Program-made: the position numbers and the translations under genes | Shown: piece after piece, positions 9,346-18,596 of the stretch | How the letters are laid out: each line of letters starts with the position of its first letter | Numbering within the stretch: position 1 is the stretch's first letter | Notes under the pieces: generated by a model | What the model saw: the letters and a program-made list of their open reading frames with translations, nothing else | Databases searched by the model: none | Told to the model about the DNA's origin: nothing | NCBI RefSeq assembly: GCF_002250505.1 | Contig: NZ_NJGY01000005.1 | Coordinates: 249,033-313,032 of the forward strand | Length of the DNA stretch: 64,000 nucleotides | Origin: Janthinobacterium sp. PC23-8 | Lineage (GTDB): Bacteria > Pseudomonadota > Gammaproteobacteria > Burkholderiales > Burkholderiaceae_D | Direction of reading: 5' to 3'

Positions 9346-10479
9346 ATGAGTTCCTTCAAGATCAGGAAAGCGGTAGCGGGTATGGCGGGTTTCGGTACAG
9401 TGCCCCTGGCACTGATGCTGGCGGCAGGCGCGGTGCACGCGCAGGATGCCGACAGCATGTTTTCGTATAGCGGTTTTGGCACGGTGGGCGCGACGCGCTC
9501 GTCGTCGGGCCAGGGCGATTTTGTCAGCAGCCTGTATCAGCGGTCCGGCGCCGGCGCTTCGCGCAGCTGGGATGTTGGCACCGACACCAAGCTCGGCGCC
9601 CAAGCGGTCGCCAGGTTCAGCGACAAGCTGACCGGCGTGGTGCAGGTGGTGGCCATGGCGCGCAGCGACAATACCTACAATCCGCGTTTCGAATGGGCCA
9701 ATCTGCAATACGCGTTCACGCCAGACTTCAAGGTGCGCGTGGGGCGTACGGCGCTGCCCACCTTCATGGTCTCCGACACGCGTCTGGTGGGCTACGCCAA
9801 TACGTGGGCACGTCCGCCGGTGGAGGTCTACAGCGATATTCCGATGACCAATCTCGACGGCTTTGATGCGTCGTACAGGAGCCACTTCGGCAGCGTCATC
9901 AACACCTTGCAAGTGTATGCGGGCAGAACCGATATCAACACCGTCGATGAACGGGGTCAGAAGACGCCGACCACCACCATCAGGAAAGCCATCGGATTTT
10001 CCGATACCATCGAAACGGGCGCCTGGACGGCGCGCATCGGCTATCTGCAGTCCGATGTCACTTTCGCTCTGGCTCCTGGCTTTGACTTGAAGGTGGCGCA
10101 AAAATCGTACAGCGTCGGCGCGGCCTACGATCCGGGAGCCTGGTTTATCCAGGGAGAATTCACCAGCGTGCGCCTGCCAGGTTTCACGCCAACGGTCAAT
10201 GGCAGTTATGTGACCGGCGGCTATCGCCTTGGCAACTTCACCCCCTATGCCATCTACGCGAAAGGCACCTCGTCCAACACGCCGGCGCTGGTTTCCTATG
10301 ATCAGAAAACCGCCTCGGTGGGTGTGCGCTGGGATGCGATGAAAAATGTCGCTGTCAAGCTGCAGGCCGACAGGATCGAGCCGCTCAAAGGCACGACAGG
10401 CTACTTTACAAACGTGCGGCCGGGGCTCACCGGCAGCAAGGTCAATCTGGTGACTGTTGCAGTCGATTTCGTATTCTGA
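9346..10479 (+). CDS. Outer-membrane porin-like protein
   Basis: 377 residues with a signal peptide cleaved after AVHAQ (about residue 29). A beta-barrel sequence with alternating strands follows (SMFSYSGFGTVGATR..., repeated R-G--Y turns) and ends in the terminal aromatic VDFVF required for outer-membrane assembly. It resembles the porin-type proteins that sit beside small phosphate-binding-like proteins in Oxalobacteraceae. The ribosome-binding site GGAGAG precedes the start. It heads a cluster with a small periplasmic protein and a chemoreceptor, probably in one transcript. Confidence 0.75.
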   Translation: MSSFKIRKAVAGMAGFGTVPLALMLAAGAVHAQDADSMFSYSGFGTVGATRSSSGQGDFVSSLYQRSGAGASRSWDVGTDTKLGAQAVARFSDKLTGVVQVVAMARSDNTYNPRFEWANLQYAFTPDFKVRVGRTALPTFMVSDTRLVGYANTWARPPVEVYSDIPMTNLDGFDASYRSHFGSVINTLQVYAGRTDINTVDERGQKTPTTTIRKAIGFSDTIETGAWTARIGYLQSDVTFALAPGFDLKVAQKSYSVGAAYDPGAWFIQGEFTSVRLPGFTPTVNGSYVTGGYRLGNFTPYAIYAKGTSSNTPALVSYDQKTASVGVRWDAMKNVAVKLQADRIEPLKGTTGYFTNVRPGLTGSKVNLVTVAVDFVF

Positions 10480-10494
10480 GCGGGGGATTAAATC

Positions 10495-10929
10495 GTGTTC
10501 ATTTCCAAAAAAACCAGTATTTCCATGATGGCGGCCGGTCTGCTGTTCTTGTCGCTGCCTGCGTTCGCGGAGGTTGTCGTGATTGTTTCGGCGAAAAGTA
10601 CGGCCACGGCGCTGAGCGAAGAACAGGCGTCCGATCTTTTCCTGGGCAAAAACAGCAGCTTGCCCGGCGCAGGGCAGGCGGTGCCGGTGGACCAGGCCGA
10701 AGGCTCGCCGGTGCGCGAGCAGTTTTATGCCAAGGTGTCCGGCAAGACCGGCGCGCAGTTGAAGGCCTACTGGTCGAAGCAGATTTTCAGCGGCAAAGGC
10801 CAGCCGCCGAAGGACGCCGGCGACAGCGCGGCGGTCAAGACCCTGGTGGCGGGCAACCCCAACATCATCGGCTATGTCGATAAAAGCGCGGTCGATGCGA
10901 CGGTGAAAGTGCTGCTCACCATCAAGTAA
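10495..10929 (+). CDS. Small periplasmic PstS-like (phosphate-binding-like) protein
   Basis: 144 residues with a signal peptide (residues 1-25, ending LPAFA). The mature part has the short PBP-like fold family pattern seen in 'phosphate ABC transporter substrate-binding' proteins of about 140-150 residues: VIVSAKSTATALSEEQASDLFLGKNSSLPGAG, then KVSGKTGAQLKAYWSKQIFSGKGQPP and VAGNPNIIGYVDKSAVD. It is only half the length of real PstS and has no transporter beside it. It lies 15 bases after the porin gene and before a chemoreceptor, so a role in ligand capture for sensing is a reasonable guess. Confidence 0.7.
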   Translation: MFISKKTSISMMAAGLLFLSLPAFAEVVVIVSAKSTATALSEEQASDLFLGKNSSLPGAGQAVPVDQAEGSPVREQFYAKVSGKTGAQLKAYWSKQIFSGKGQPPKDAGDSAAVKTLVAGNPNIIGYVDKSAVDATVKVLLTIK

Positions 10930-10938
10930 GTCTGAATC

Positions 10939-10982
10939 GCCACACGGCGATGCGAGGCGCGATGGCGCGCGTCGCCGTGTGG
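10939..10982 (+). other. Perfect 11-bp-stem hairpin between the periplasmic protein and chemoreceptor genes
   Basis: CCACACGGCGA and TCGCCGTGTGG form an 11-bp perfect inverted repeat around a GC-rich loop. There is no T tract, so it is more likely an mRNA-stabilising or attenuating hairpin than a terminator. Confidence 0.6.
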
Positions 10983-11020
10983 GATGTTCAAGAATATAAT
11001 CATTTCACAAGAGGCTCAAG

Positions 11021-12649
11021 ATGAGCATCAAGCAGAAAATCTGGGCCTTGCCCTTGATTTCAACCGCTGTCTTTGCGCTCGGCCTGGCGGTCAGCACCTA
11101 CCTGGTGTTTGAAACACAGAAGTCGATTCACGCCACCGAGACCGTCGACTATCCGCTGCTTGATACGGCCAAGGCGCTGACGGCCGACATCGGCGCCATT
11201 TCCGATGCGCTGCGCGACTCGGTGGCCGAAGGCGACAAGAATCGCCTGTCCCAATTGCCCGAACAAGCGGCCAGGCTGCGCGTGAAACTGAAAACCTTCG
11301 GCCAGATCGATGGACAAAGTGCCAACGGCGCGCAATTGACGCAGCAATTCGAGGCCTATTTTGCGCCGGCGCTCAGGGCGGCGCGCATCATGCTGGAAGT
11401 CGAGCAGGGCGATCCCGCCAGTGCCGTGACCAGCATGCAAAGCGCGCTCAAGACCTTGAACGCCAACCTGCTCAAGACGAATGAGGAGGCGCGCCATCGC
11501 TTCAGCGCCGGCATCGTGCAAAGCCAGACCAGCGTCGGCCGCATTCTGGTGAGCAGTATTGCGGTGGCGCTGATCGTCATCGGCACCCTGGCGGGCGCGT
11601 CGTTCTTCGTGGTGCGCACCATCTGGCAGCAACTCGGCGGCGAACCCGAATATACCCGCGCCATCGCGCGCGCCGTCGCCGACGGCGACCTGTCGATGGA
11701 GATCCACACCGATCCGAAAGACAGCGGCAGCCTGTTGCTGGCCTTGAAGGACATGCGCGACAAGTTGGGCAGCATGGTGTCCGAGATCAAGCGGTCGGCC
11801 GAGACGATCAATGTGGCCAGCCATGAGATTGCGGCGGGCAACGCCGACCTGGCGGCGCGCACCGAGTCGCAGGCGGGCAGCGTGGACCAGACGTCGCGCT
11901 CGATGCAGACCTTGACCGTGACGGTGCGCGAGAACGCCGACAATGCCAATCAGGCCAATTCGCTGGCCCTGTCGGCCAGGGCAATTGCCACCAAGGGCGG
12001 CAAGCTGGTGCATGAAGTGGTCGCCACGATGGGCGCCATCAACGGCTCGGCCACGAAAATTGTCGACATCATCGCGGTCATCGACGGCATCGCCTTCCAG
12101 ACCAACATCCTGGCGCTGAACGCGGCGGTGGAAGCGGCGCGGGCGGGCGAGCAGGGGCGCGGCTTTGCCGTGGTGGCCAGCGAGGTACGCAACCTGGCGC
12201 AGCGCAGCGCCGGCGCGGCCAGGGAAATCAAAGAATTGATCGGCGATTCGGTGGCGAAGATCGGCATCGGTTCGAAGCTCGTCGACGAGGCCGGCGTGAC
12301 CATGGGCGATATCGTCGAGTCGGTCAGGAAGGTGGCCGACATCATGTCCGATATTACCGCCGCTACCCGCGCGCAGACCGGTGGCATCGAGAGCATCGGC
12401 CAGGCGATCGAAAGCATCGACGGCATGACGCAGCAGAACTCGGCGCTGGTCGAGCAGGCGTCGGCGGCGGCCGAGTCGCTGCGCGAGCAAACCGCTCACC
12501 TGAGCGAGGTCTTGTCGGTGTTCAAATTGGACGCGCGGCACGCCAGCGCGCCAGCGGCCATGAGCGTTGCACCCGCAAGCACCGGCAAGGTCGTGGCGTT
12601 ACGCCCGGCGCCAGCCGGCCGCACACTGCTTACGGGCCGGCGGTCTTGA
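11021..12649 (+). CDS. Methyl-accepting chemotaxis protein (Tar-like, HAMP)
   Basis: 542 residues. A first membrane segment (residues 8-28) is followed by a four-helix-bundle periplasmic domain (~30-185), a second membrane segment (~187-207), HAMP (EPEYTRAIARAVADGDLSMEI), and the conserved signalling tip IIAVIDGIAFQTNILALNAAVEAARAGEQGRGFAVVASEVRNLAQRSA. The last 40 residues have no C-terminal CheR-binding pentapeptide. Sensory input probably comes from the periplasm. Its position behind a porin and a small binding-like protein suggests they serve the same stimulus. It converges on the next gene and overlaps it by 20 bases. Confidence 0.92.
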   Translation: MSIKQKIWALPLISTAVFALGLAVSTYLVFETQKSIHATETVDYPLLDTAKALTADIGAISDALRDSVAEGDKNRLSQLPEQAARLRVKLKTFGQIDGQSANGAQLTQQFEAYFAPALRAARIMLEVEQGDPASAVTSMQSALKTLNANLLKTNEEARHRFSAGIVQSQTSVGRILVSSIAVALIVIGTLAGASFFVVRTIWQQLGGEPEYTRAIARAVADGDLSMEIHTDPKDSGSLLLALKDMRDKLGSMVSEIKRSAETINVASHEIAAGNADLAARTESQAGSVDQTSRSMQTLTVTVRENADNANQANSLALSARAIATKGGKLVHEVVATMGAINGSATKIVDIIAVIDGIAFQTNILALNAAVEAARAGEQGRGFAVVASEVRNLAQRSAGAAREIKELIGDSVAKIGIGSKLVDEAGVTMGDIVESVRKVADIMSDITAATRAQTGGIESIGQAIESIDGMTQQNSALVEQASAAAESLREQTAHLSEVLSVFKLDARHASAPAAMSVAPASTGKVVALRPAPAGRTLLTGRRS

Positions 12650-13817
12650 ACGGTACGTGTTCGCTTAACTCATCAATATAGTCATTCATCGACGCCGTTT
12701 CCTGTGCCAGGAAGTCGGCGATGGCGTCGGCGAAGCGCGCGTCCGCAATCCAGTGAGCGGACCAGGTAGGCGTTGGCACCAGGCCGCGCGACATCTTGTG
12801 CACACCCTGCGCGCCGCCTTCGAAGCTGGCGATGCCGTGCCCGATACAGTACGCGATGGACTGCATGTAGCAGGTCTCGAAGTGCAGGCCGGAGACAAAT
12901 TCCTGGGCGCCCCAGTAGCGGCCATACATCACATTGCCGCCCACCAGGTTCAGTGCCACCGCGACCGGCGTATCGCCGCGCTTGGCCAGCACGATCATCA
13001 GGCTGTCCGGCATTGCGGCCAGCAGGCGTTCGAAAAAATCCAGGGACAGGTAGGGTTTGGAATAATGTGCCTGATAGGTGAGCACGTAACAACTGTAGAA
13101 GAAGCGCAGTACCTCGGCCGTGATGGCTGTGCCGGCCAGGTGTTCGAAGTGAATGCCGGCGTCCTGCACGCGGCGGCGGTCCTGGCGCAGCTTCTTGCGT
13201 TTTTCCATTTTCATGGTGGACAGGAAAGCGTCGAGGTCGGCGTAGCCGTGATTCTCCCAGTGAAACTGTACCCCTTCGCGCAGCATATAGCCTGCCTCGA
13301 CCAGCGCCTGGCGGTCCTGCTCGGTCGGGAACAGGACATGCAGCGACGACGTCTCCATCTGCCGCGCCACCTGCAGGGCCGCGCGCGCCAACAGCACGCG
13401 ATCCTGCGCCGTGCCGGCCAGCAGGCGATTGCCGGTCACGGGCGTGAACGGGATGGCCGACAGCAGCTTGGGATAATAGGCAACGCCATGGCGATGAAAC
13501 GCGTCCGCCCAGCCATGATCGAAGACATATTCGCCCATGCTATGGTGTTTCAGATAGAGCGGCATGGCGCCGGTGAGCTCGCCGCGTTCTTTCATCAGCA
13601 GGAAGCGCGGCGACCAGCCCGTCGCCTCCGATGCGCAACCGGTCTCATGCAGAGCATTCAGAAAGCGGTAGCTCAAGGTCGGGTTGTCTCCCGCCAGCGA
13701 CGCCCATGCGGCCTCGGAAATGTCTGCGAGAGAGTCGACGATGGAAAATTCTTTTTCGGGCAATTGCCGCTCCTGCGCTCTGGCTGTGCTTAACTGGTGG
13801 GAATCCATGGCCGACAT
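12630..13817 (-). CDS. FemAB-like / DUF482 GNAT-fold protein
   Basis: 395 residues from the ATG at 13817 (a further ATG three codons in is also possible). The sequence belongs to the peptidoglycan-biosynthesis-like FemAB family common in proteobacteria: an N-terminal block with NPTLSYRFLNALHETGCA, the central MEKRKKLRQDRRRV motif, YQAHYSKPYLSLDFFERL, and the C-terminal SFEGGAQGVHKMSRGLVPTPTWSAHWI. The family carries a doubled acetyltransferase-type fold; the substrate is unknown. It stands alone between convergent and divergent neighbours. Confidence 0.8.
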   Translation of the reverse strand: MSAMDSHQLSTARAQERQLPEKEFSIVDSLADISEAAWASLAGDNPTLSYRFLNALHETGCASEATGWSPRFLLMKERGELTGAMPLYLKHHSMGEYVFDHGWADAFHRHGVAYYPKLLSAIPFTPVTGNRLLAGTAQDRVLLARAALQVARQMETSSLHVLFPTEQDRQALVEAGYMLREGVQFHWENHGYADLDAFLSTMKMEKRKKLRQDRRRVQDAGIHFEHLAGTAITAEVLRFFYSCYVLTYQAHYSKPYLSLDFFERLLAAMPDSLMIVLAKRGDTPVAVALNLVGGNVMYGRYWGAQEFVSGLHFETCYMQSIAYCIGHGIASFEGGAQGVHKMSRGLVPTPTWSAHWIADARFADAIADFLAQETASMNDYIDELSEHVPFKTAGP

Positions 13818-13976
13818 TGTCGCAGAGTTCACCCTGGCGTGCATGGGCGCGCACTGGCAGAGACCATAGCCGTGCGATAATTCAGTGTTGTGGCTGGCAT
13901 TGATCGCTGCCGGGTCGCCGCCATCGCCGTATTCCCGTCTTGTCTAGAAAATTAATAAAACGAAATATTCCATATC

Positions 13977-15596
<1,620 letters not shown>

Positions 15597-15637
15597 AGAG
15601 TCACCTGTTCGACCCAGCCAATTATTAAGGAGTAGCC

Positions 15638-15976
15638 ATGAAACAGATTACCGCCATCATCAAACCATTCAAGCTCGATGAAGTACGCGAAGCCCTGGCC
15701 GATGTGAATGTAACGGGTTTGACCGTGACGGAAGTGAAGGGTTTCGGCCGCCAGAAGGGACACACCGAGCTGTATCGTGGCGCCGAATACGTGGTCGATT
15801 TCCTGCCGAAGGTCAAGGTGGAAGTGGTCGTCGACGACAGCGTGACCGAGCAGGTGGTCGACGCCATCATCAAGGCCGCCCGCACCGGCAAGATTGGCGA
15901 CGGCAAGATTTTCGTGCGCAATATCGAGCAGGTCATCCGTATCCGCACCGGCGAGACCGGCCCGGAAGCGGTATAA
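15638..15976 (+). CDS. glnB: Nitrogen regulatory protein P-II
   Basis: 112 residues, the standard PII length. It begins MKQITAIIKPFKLDEVREAL and carries the T-loop with the uridylylation Tyr (KGHTELYRGAEYVVDFLPKVK) and the C-terminal GKIGDGKIFV block. It signals nitrogen and 2-oxoglutarate status to GlnD/GlnE/NtrB and often to NadE; the nadE-glnB neighbourhood fits the known functional link. The ribosome-binding site AAGGAG lies 8 bases before the start. Confidence 0.95.
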   Translation: MKQITAIIKPFKLDEVREALADVNVTGLTVTEVKGFGRQKGHTELYRGAEYVVDFLPKVKVEVVVDDSVTEQVVDAIIKAARTGKIGDGKIFVRNIEQVIRIRTGETGPEAV

Positions 15977-15995
15977 GCAGGATGGGGCGTTGTGT

Positions 15996-16625
15996 TCAGC
16001 GCCCCAGTCGCATATCGAATTTCCAGCTGATCAGCCGCATGATGGTAATGCCGCTGGCGCTGGTCCAGAGCGCAAAGTCGTGGGCGACGCCGAAGTGCTT
16101 TTGCAGCAGATAGGCCCAGCAGCCGATAAAGGCGCAAATCGCATACGGTTTGCCATCGCGAAACACCATCGGCACTTCGTTGCACACGATGTCGCGCATC
16201 ACCCCGCCAAAAATTCCCGTGATCACCCCCATCATCGAGGCGATGAACAGCGGCATGCCCGCGCGCATCGCTTCGGCCACGCCGGCAATGGCGAACATGC
16301 CCAGGCCTATCGCGTCGGCCACCACGATCAGGCGTTCGGAGACGATCTGGCGCAGGTGCTGGATCAGCGGGGCGGCCGTCAATGCCAGCACGAAGATCAG
16401 GATCGCGTATTCCTGGTGCGAGACCCAGAACAATGGCCGCTTGTCGAGCAGGATGTCGCGCAGGGTGCCGCCGCCAAAGGCGGTAATGAAGGCCACCACG
16501 AACACCCCCACCAGGTCCATGCGCTTCCTGCGCGCCTCGATAAAGCCGGAAAAGGCGCCGACCAGGATGGCGATCACTTCGATCAGTTTGATCAGCGAGC
16601 CGGGCGGTAATTGGGGTGGCATCAT
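15996..16625 (-). CDS. TRIC / UPF0126 family cation channel protein
   Basis: 209 residues with six to seven membrane helices. The repeated family motif occurs twice: GVFVVAFITAFGGGTLRDILLDKRPLFW and GVITGIFGGVMRDIVCNEVPMVF. The Gly-rich kinks in these motifs line the ion path in prokaryotic TRIC channels. It is the inner-membrane YicG/YadS type. It faces the glnB end and probably has its own promoter. Confidence 0.9.
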   Translation of the reverse strand: MMPPQLPPGSLIKLIEVIAILVGAFSGFIEARRKRMDLVGVFVVAFITAFGGGTLRDILLDKRPLFWVSHQEYAILIFVLALTAAPLIQHLRQIVSERLIVVADAIGLGMFAIAGVAEAMRAGMPLFIASMMGVITGIFGGVMRDIVCNEVPMVFRDGKPYAICAFIGCWAYLLQKHFGVAHDFALWTSASGITIMRLISWKFDMRLGR

Positions 16626-16679
16626 GGGGGGCGGCGGCCGGGCTTGCCCGGCAAAAAATAATAGCCACAGGTTAACATG

Positions 16680-16717
16680 ACACGGCCCCGCATGGTGGCA
16701 AACGGGGCCGTGTTTTA
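16680..16717 (-). terminator. Terminator after the Smr-domain gene
   Basis: CACGGCCCCG ... CGGGGCCGTG, a 10-bp perfect stem with a T run on the plus side. It sits between the TRIC gene start and the end of the Smr gene. Confidence 0.8.
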
Positions 16718-16747
16718 AGGCAACTCTTTATCGAGGACAGAGCAAAG

Positions 16748-17413
16748 CTAGCGCACCACCTGCAGCGCTGCCGCCAGCAGCACCGTCAGCGCGCCGTCGC
16801 CGCCTTCGGAACGGCGCGACTGGCAAAAGGCGATCACTTCCGGTTTTTGCACCAGCCAGCTGTGCACCATCGATTTGAGTACCGGTTCCTGGCCTTTCGA
16901 ACCAAAACCCTTGCCGTGGATCACGCGCACGCAGCGCAGCTTGCGCCGCGTCGCATGGGCGAGAAAGGCGCCGATGCCGTCGCGGGCCTCGTCGCGGCGC
17001 AAGCCGTGCAAATCGAGCTCGTCCTGGATGGGCCAATGGCCCTTGCGCATTTTTTTCACCACGTCAGGACCGACACCGGGCGCCGCATAATTGAGGGCCG
17101 GATCGTTTTCCAGGTAATGGTCGACTTCGAACAGGTCCGACAGCGACTCGCGCAGCACGGCCGCGTCGTCTTCCTCGCGCGACAGCTTGCGCGCCGGCTG
17201 GCTTGACGTCATGGCGGGCGTCTTGGGCAGCGCCGGCACGTAACGGTTCGATTCGGGCAGGCGCTTGACGCCGCCGATGCTGGCCTTGAACAGATTGCCT
17301 TCCAGCGCCTGCACTTGCGCCTTTTTGGCGCGCTCGGCCTGTTCCACCGCGCGCGCTTCGGCCTGTTCCCTCAGCTGCTTGCTGACGGCTTTCAGGTCGG
17401 CAAAGTCTTTCAT
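16748..17413 (-). CDS. Smr-domain protein (putative nuclease)
   Basis: 221 residues from the ATG at 17413. A charged, coiled-coil N-terminus (KQLREQAEARAVEQAERAKKAQ) leads to a C-terminal Smr domain with LDLHGLRRDEARDGI and VIHGKGFGSKGQEPVLK, the two motifs of the MutS2/Smr nicking or RNA-cleaving domain. It is similar in layout to E. coli SmrB/YfcN, which acts on collided ribosomes; that function is an analogy. It lies immediately downstream of trxB (14 bases), so probably in the same transcript. Confidence 0.88.
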   Translation of the reverse strand: MKDFADLKAVSKQLREQAEARAVEQAERAKKAQVQALEGNLFKASIGGVKRLPESNRYVPALPKTPAMTSSQPARKLSREEDDAAVLRESLSDLFEVDHYLENDPALNYAAPGVGPDVVKKMRKGHWPIQDELDLHGLRRDEARDGIGAFLAHATRRKLRCVRVIHGKGFGSKGQEPVLKSMVHSWLVQKPEVIAFCQSRRSEGGDGALTVLLAAALQVVR

Positions 17414-17427
17414 CGACGCCACCAGAA

Positions 17428-18381
17428 TTACTCCTGGCCTTCCAGGTAGCGCTGTGCGTCCAGTGCTGCCATGCAACCGGTACCGGCGCTGGTGATGGCC
17501 TGGCGGTAGATATGGTCCTGCACGTCGCCAGCGGCAAACACGCCCGGCGCGCTGGTGGCGGTGGCCATGCCATCGAGGCCGGTTTTCGTCTTGATATAGC
17601 CGTTGTGCATGTCGAGCTGCCCTTCGAAGATGCTGGTGTTCGGCTTGTGGCCAATGGCAATGAACACGCCGTGCACGTTCAACGCTTCGACCTTGCCGTC
17701 GATGGTGGACTTGATGTTCAGGCCCGTCACGCCGCCTTCGTTGCCCGTCACTTCGTCCAGCGTGTGGTTATATTTCAACACAATCTTGCCTTCGGCAACC
17801 TTGGCGTTCAGGCGGTCGATCAGGATCGCTTCGGCGCGGAACTTGTCGCGGCGGTGGATCAGGGTCACTTTATCGGCGATATTCGACAGGTACAGCGCTT
17901 CCTCGACGGCAGTGTTGCCGCCGCCGACGACCGCCACTTCCTGGTTGCGGTAGAAGAAACCGTCGCAGGTGGCGCAGGCCGACACGCCCTTGCCCATGAA
18001 GGCCGCTTCCGAAGGCAGGCCCAGGTATTGGGCGGAAGCGCCGGTGGCGATGATCAGGGTGTCGCAGGTGTACTCGTGGCTGTCGCCTTTCAGACGGATC
18101 GGTTTTTCGTTCAGGAACGTGGTGTGGATATGGTCAAACACGATTTCCGTATTGAAGCGCTCGGCGTGCTGCAGCAGGCGCTGCATCAGGTCCGGTCCTT
18201 GCACGCCCATCGGGTCGCCGGGCCAGTTTTCCACGTCGGTGGTGGTCATCAACTGGCCGCCCTGTTCCACGCCGGTCACCAGCATCGGCTTCAGATTGGC
18301 GCGCGCGGCATAGACGGCGGCGCTGTAGCCGGCAGGGCCGGAGCCAAGGATCAGAACGCGGGCGTGTTTGGTAGTGGTCAT
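17428..18381 (-). CDS. trxB: Thioredoxin-disulfide reductase
   Basis: 317 residues. FAD-binding GSGPAGYSAAVYAARANL at the N-terminus, the redox-active CATCDG centred near residue 138, an NADPH-binding GGGNTAVEEALYL, and the C-terminal FAAGDVQDHIYRQA FAD block. It reduces thioredoxin with NADPH in the cytoplasm. Length and motif order are standard. It is divergent from ftsK. Confidence 0.96.
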   Translation of the reverse strand: MTTTKHARVLILGSGPAGYSAAVYAARANLKPMLVTGVEQGGQLMTTTDVENWPGDPMGVQGPDLMQRLLQHAERFNTEIVFDHIHTTFLNEKPIRLKGDSHEYTCDTLIIATGASAQYLGLPSEAAFMGKGVSACATCDGFFYRNQEVAVVGGGNTAVEEALYLSNIADKVTLIHRRDKFRAEAILIDRLNAKVAEGKIVLKYNHTLDEVTGNEGGVTGLNIKSTIDGKVEALNVHGVFIAIGHKPNTSIFEGQLDMHNGYIKTKTGLDGMATATSAPGVFAAGDVQDHIYRQAITSAGTGCMAALDAQRYLEGQE

Positions 18382-18596
18382 GATGGGGCTTCTCTATATT
18401 GGGGGGTCTATCCGAATTGGGGGCAATCACGTCAAGCACAAGGGAGTGTTGTGCTTGCGCAAGGTATGCCCGGATTATAGACCAAGCCGCCCACGCAGAC
18501 GAATCGTGGGGTCGTCTGCGACCTATATGGCTTAGAATACGGCTTATGATGGGAAATTCCCTTACAGAAACATTTTACCTTGCAACGCTTCCCAGA

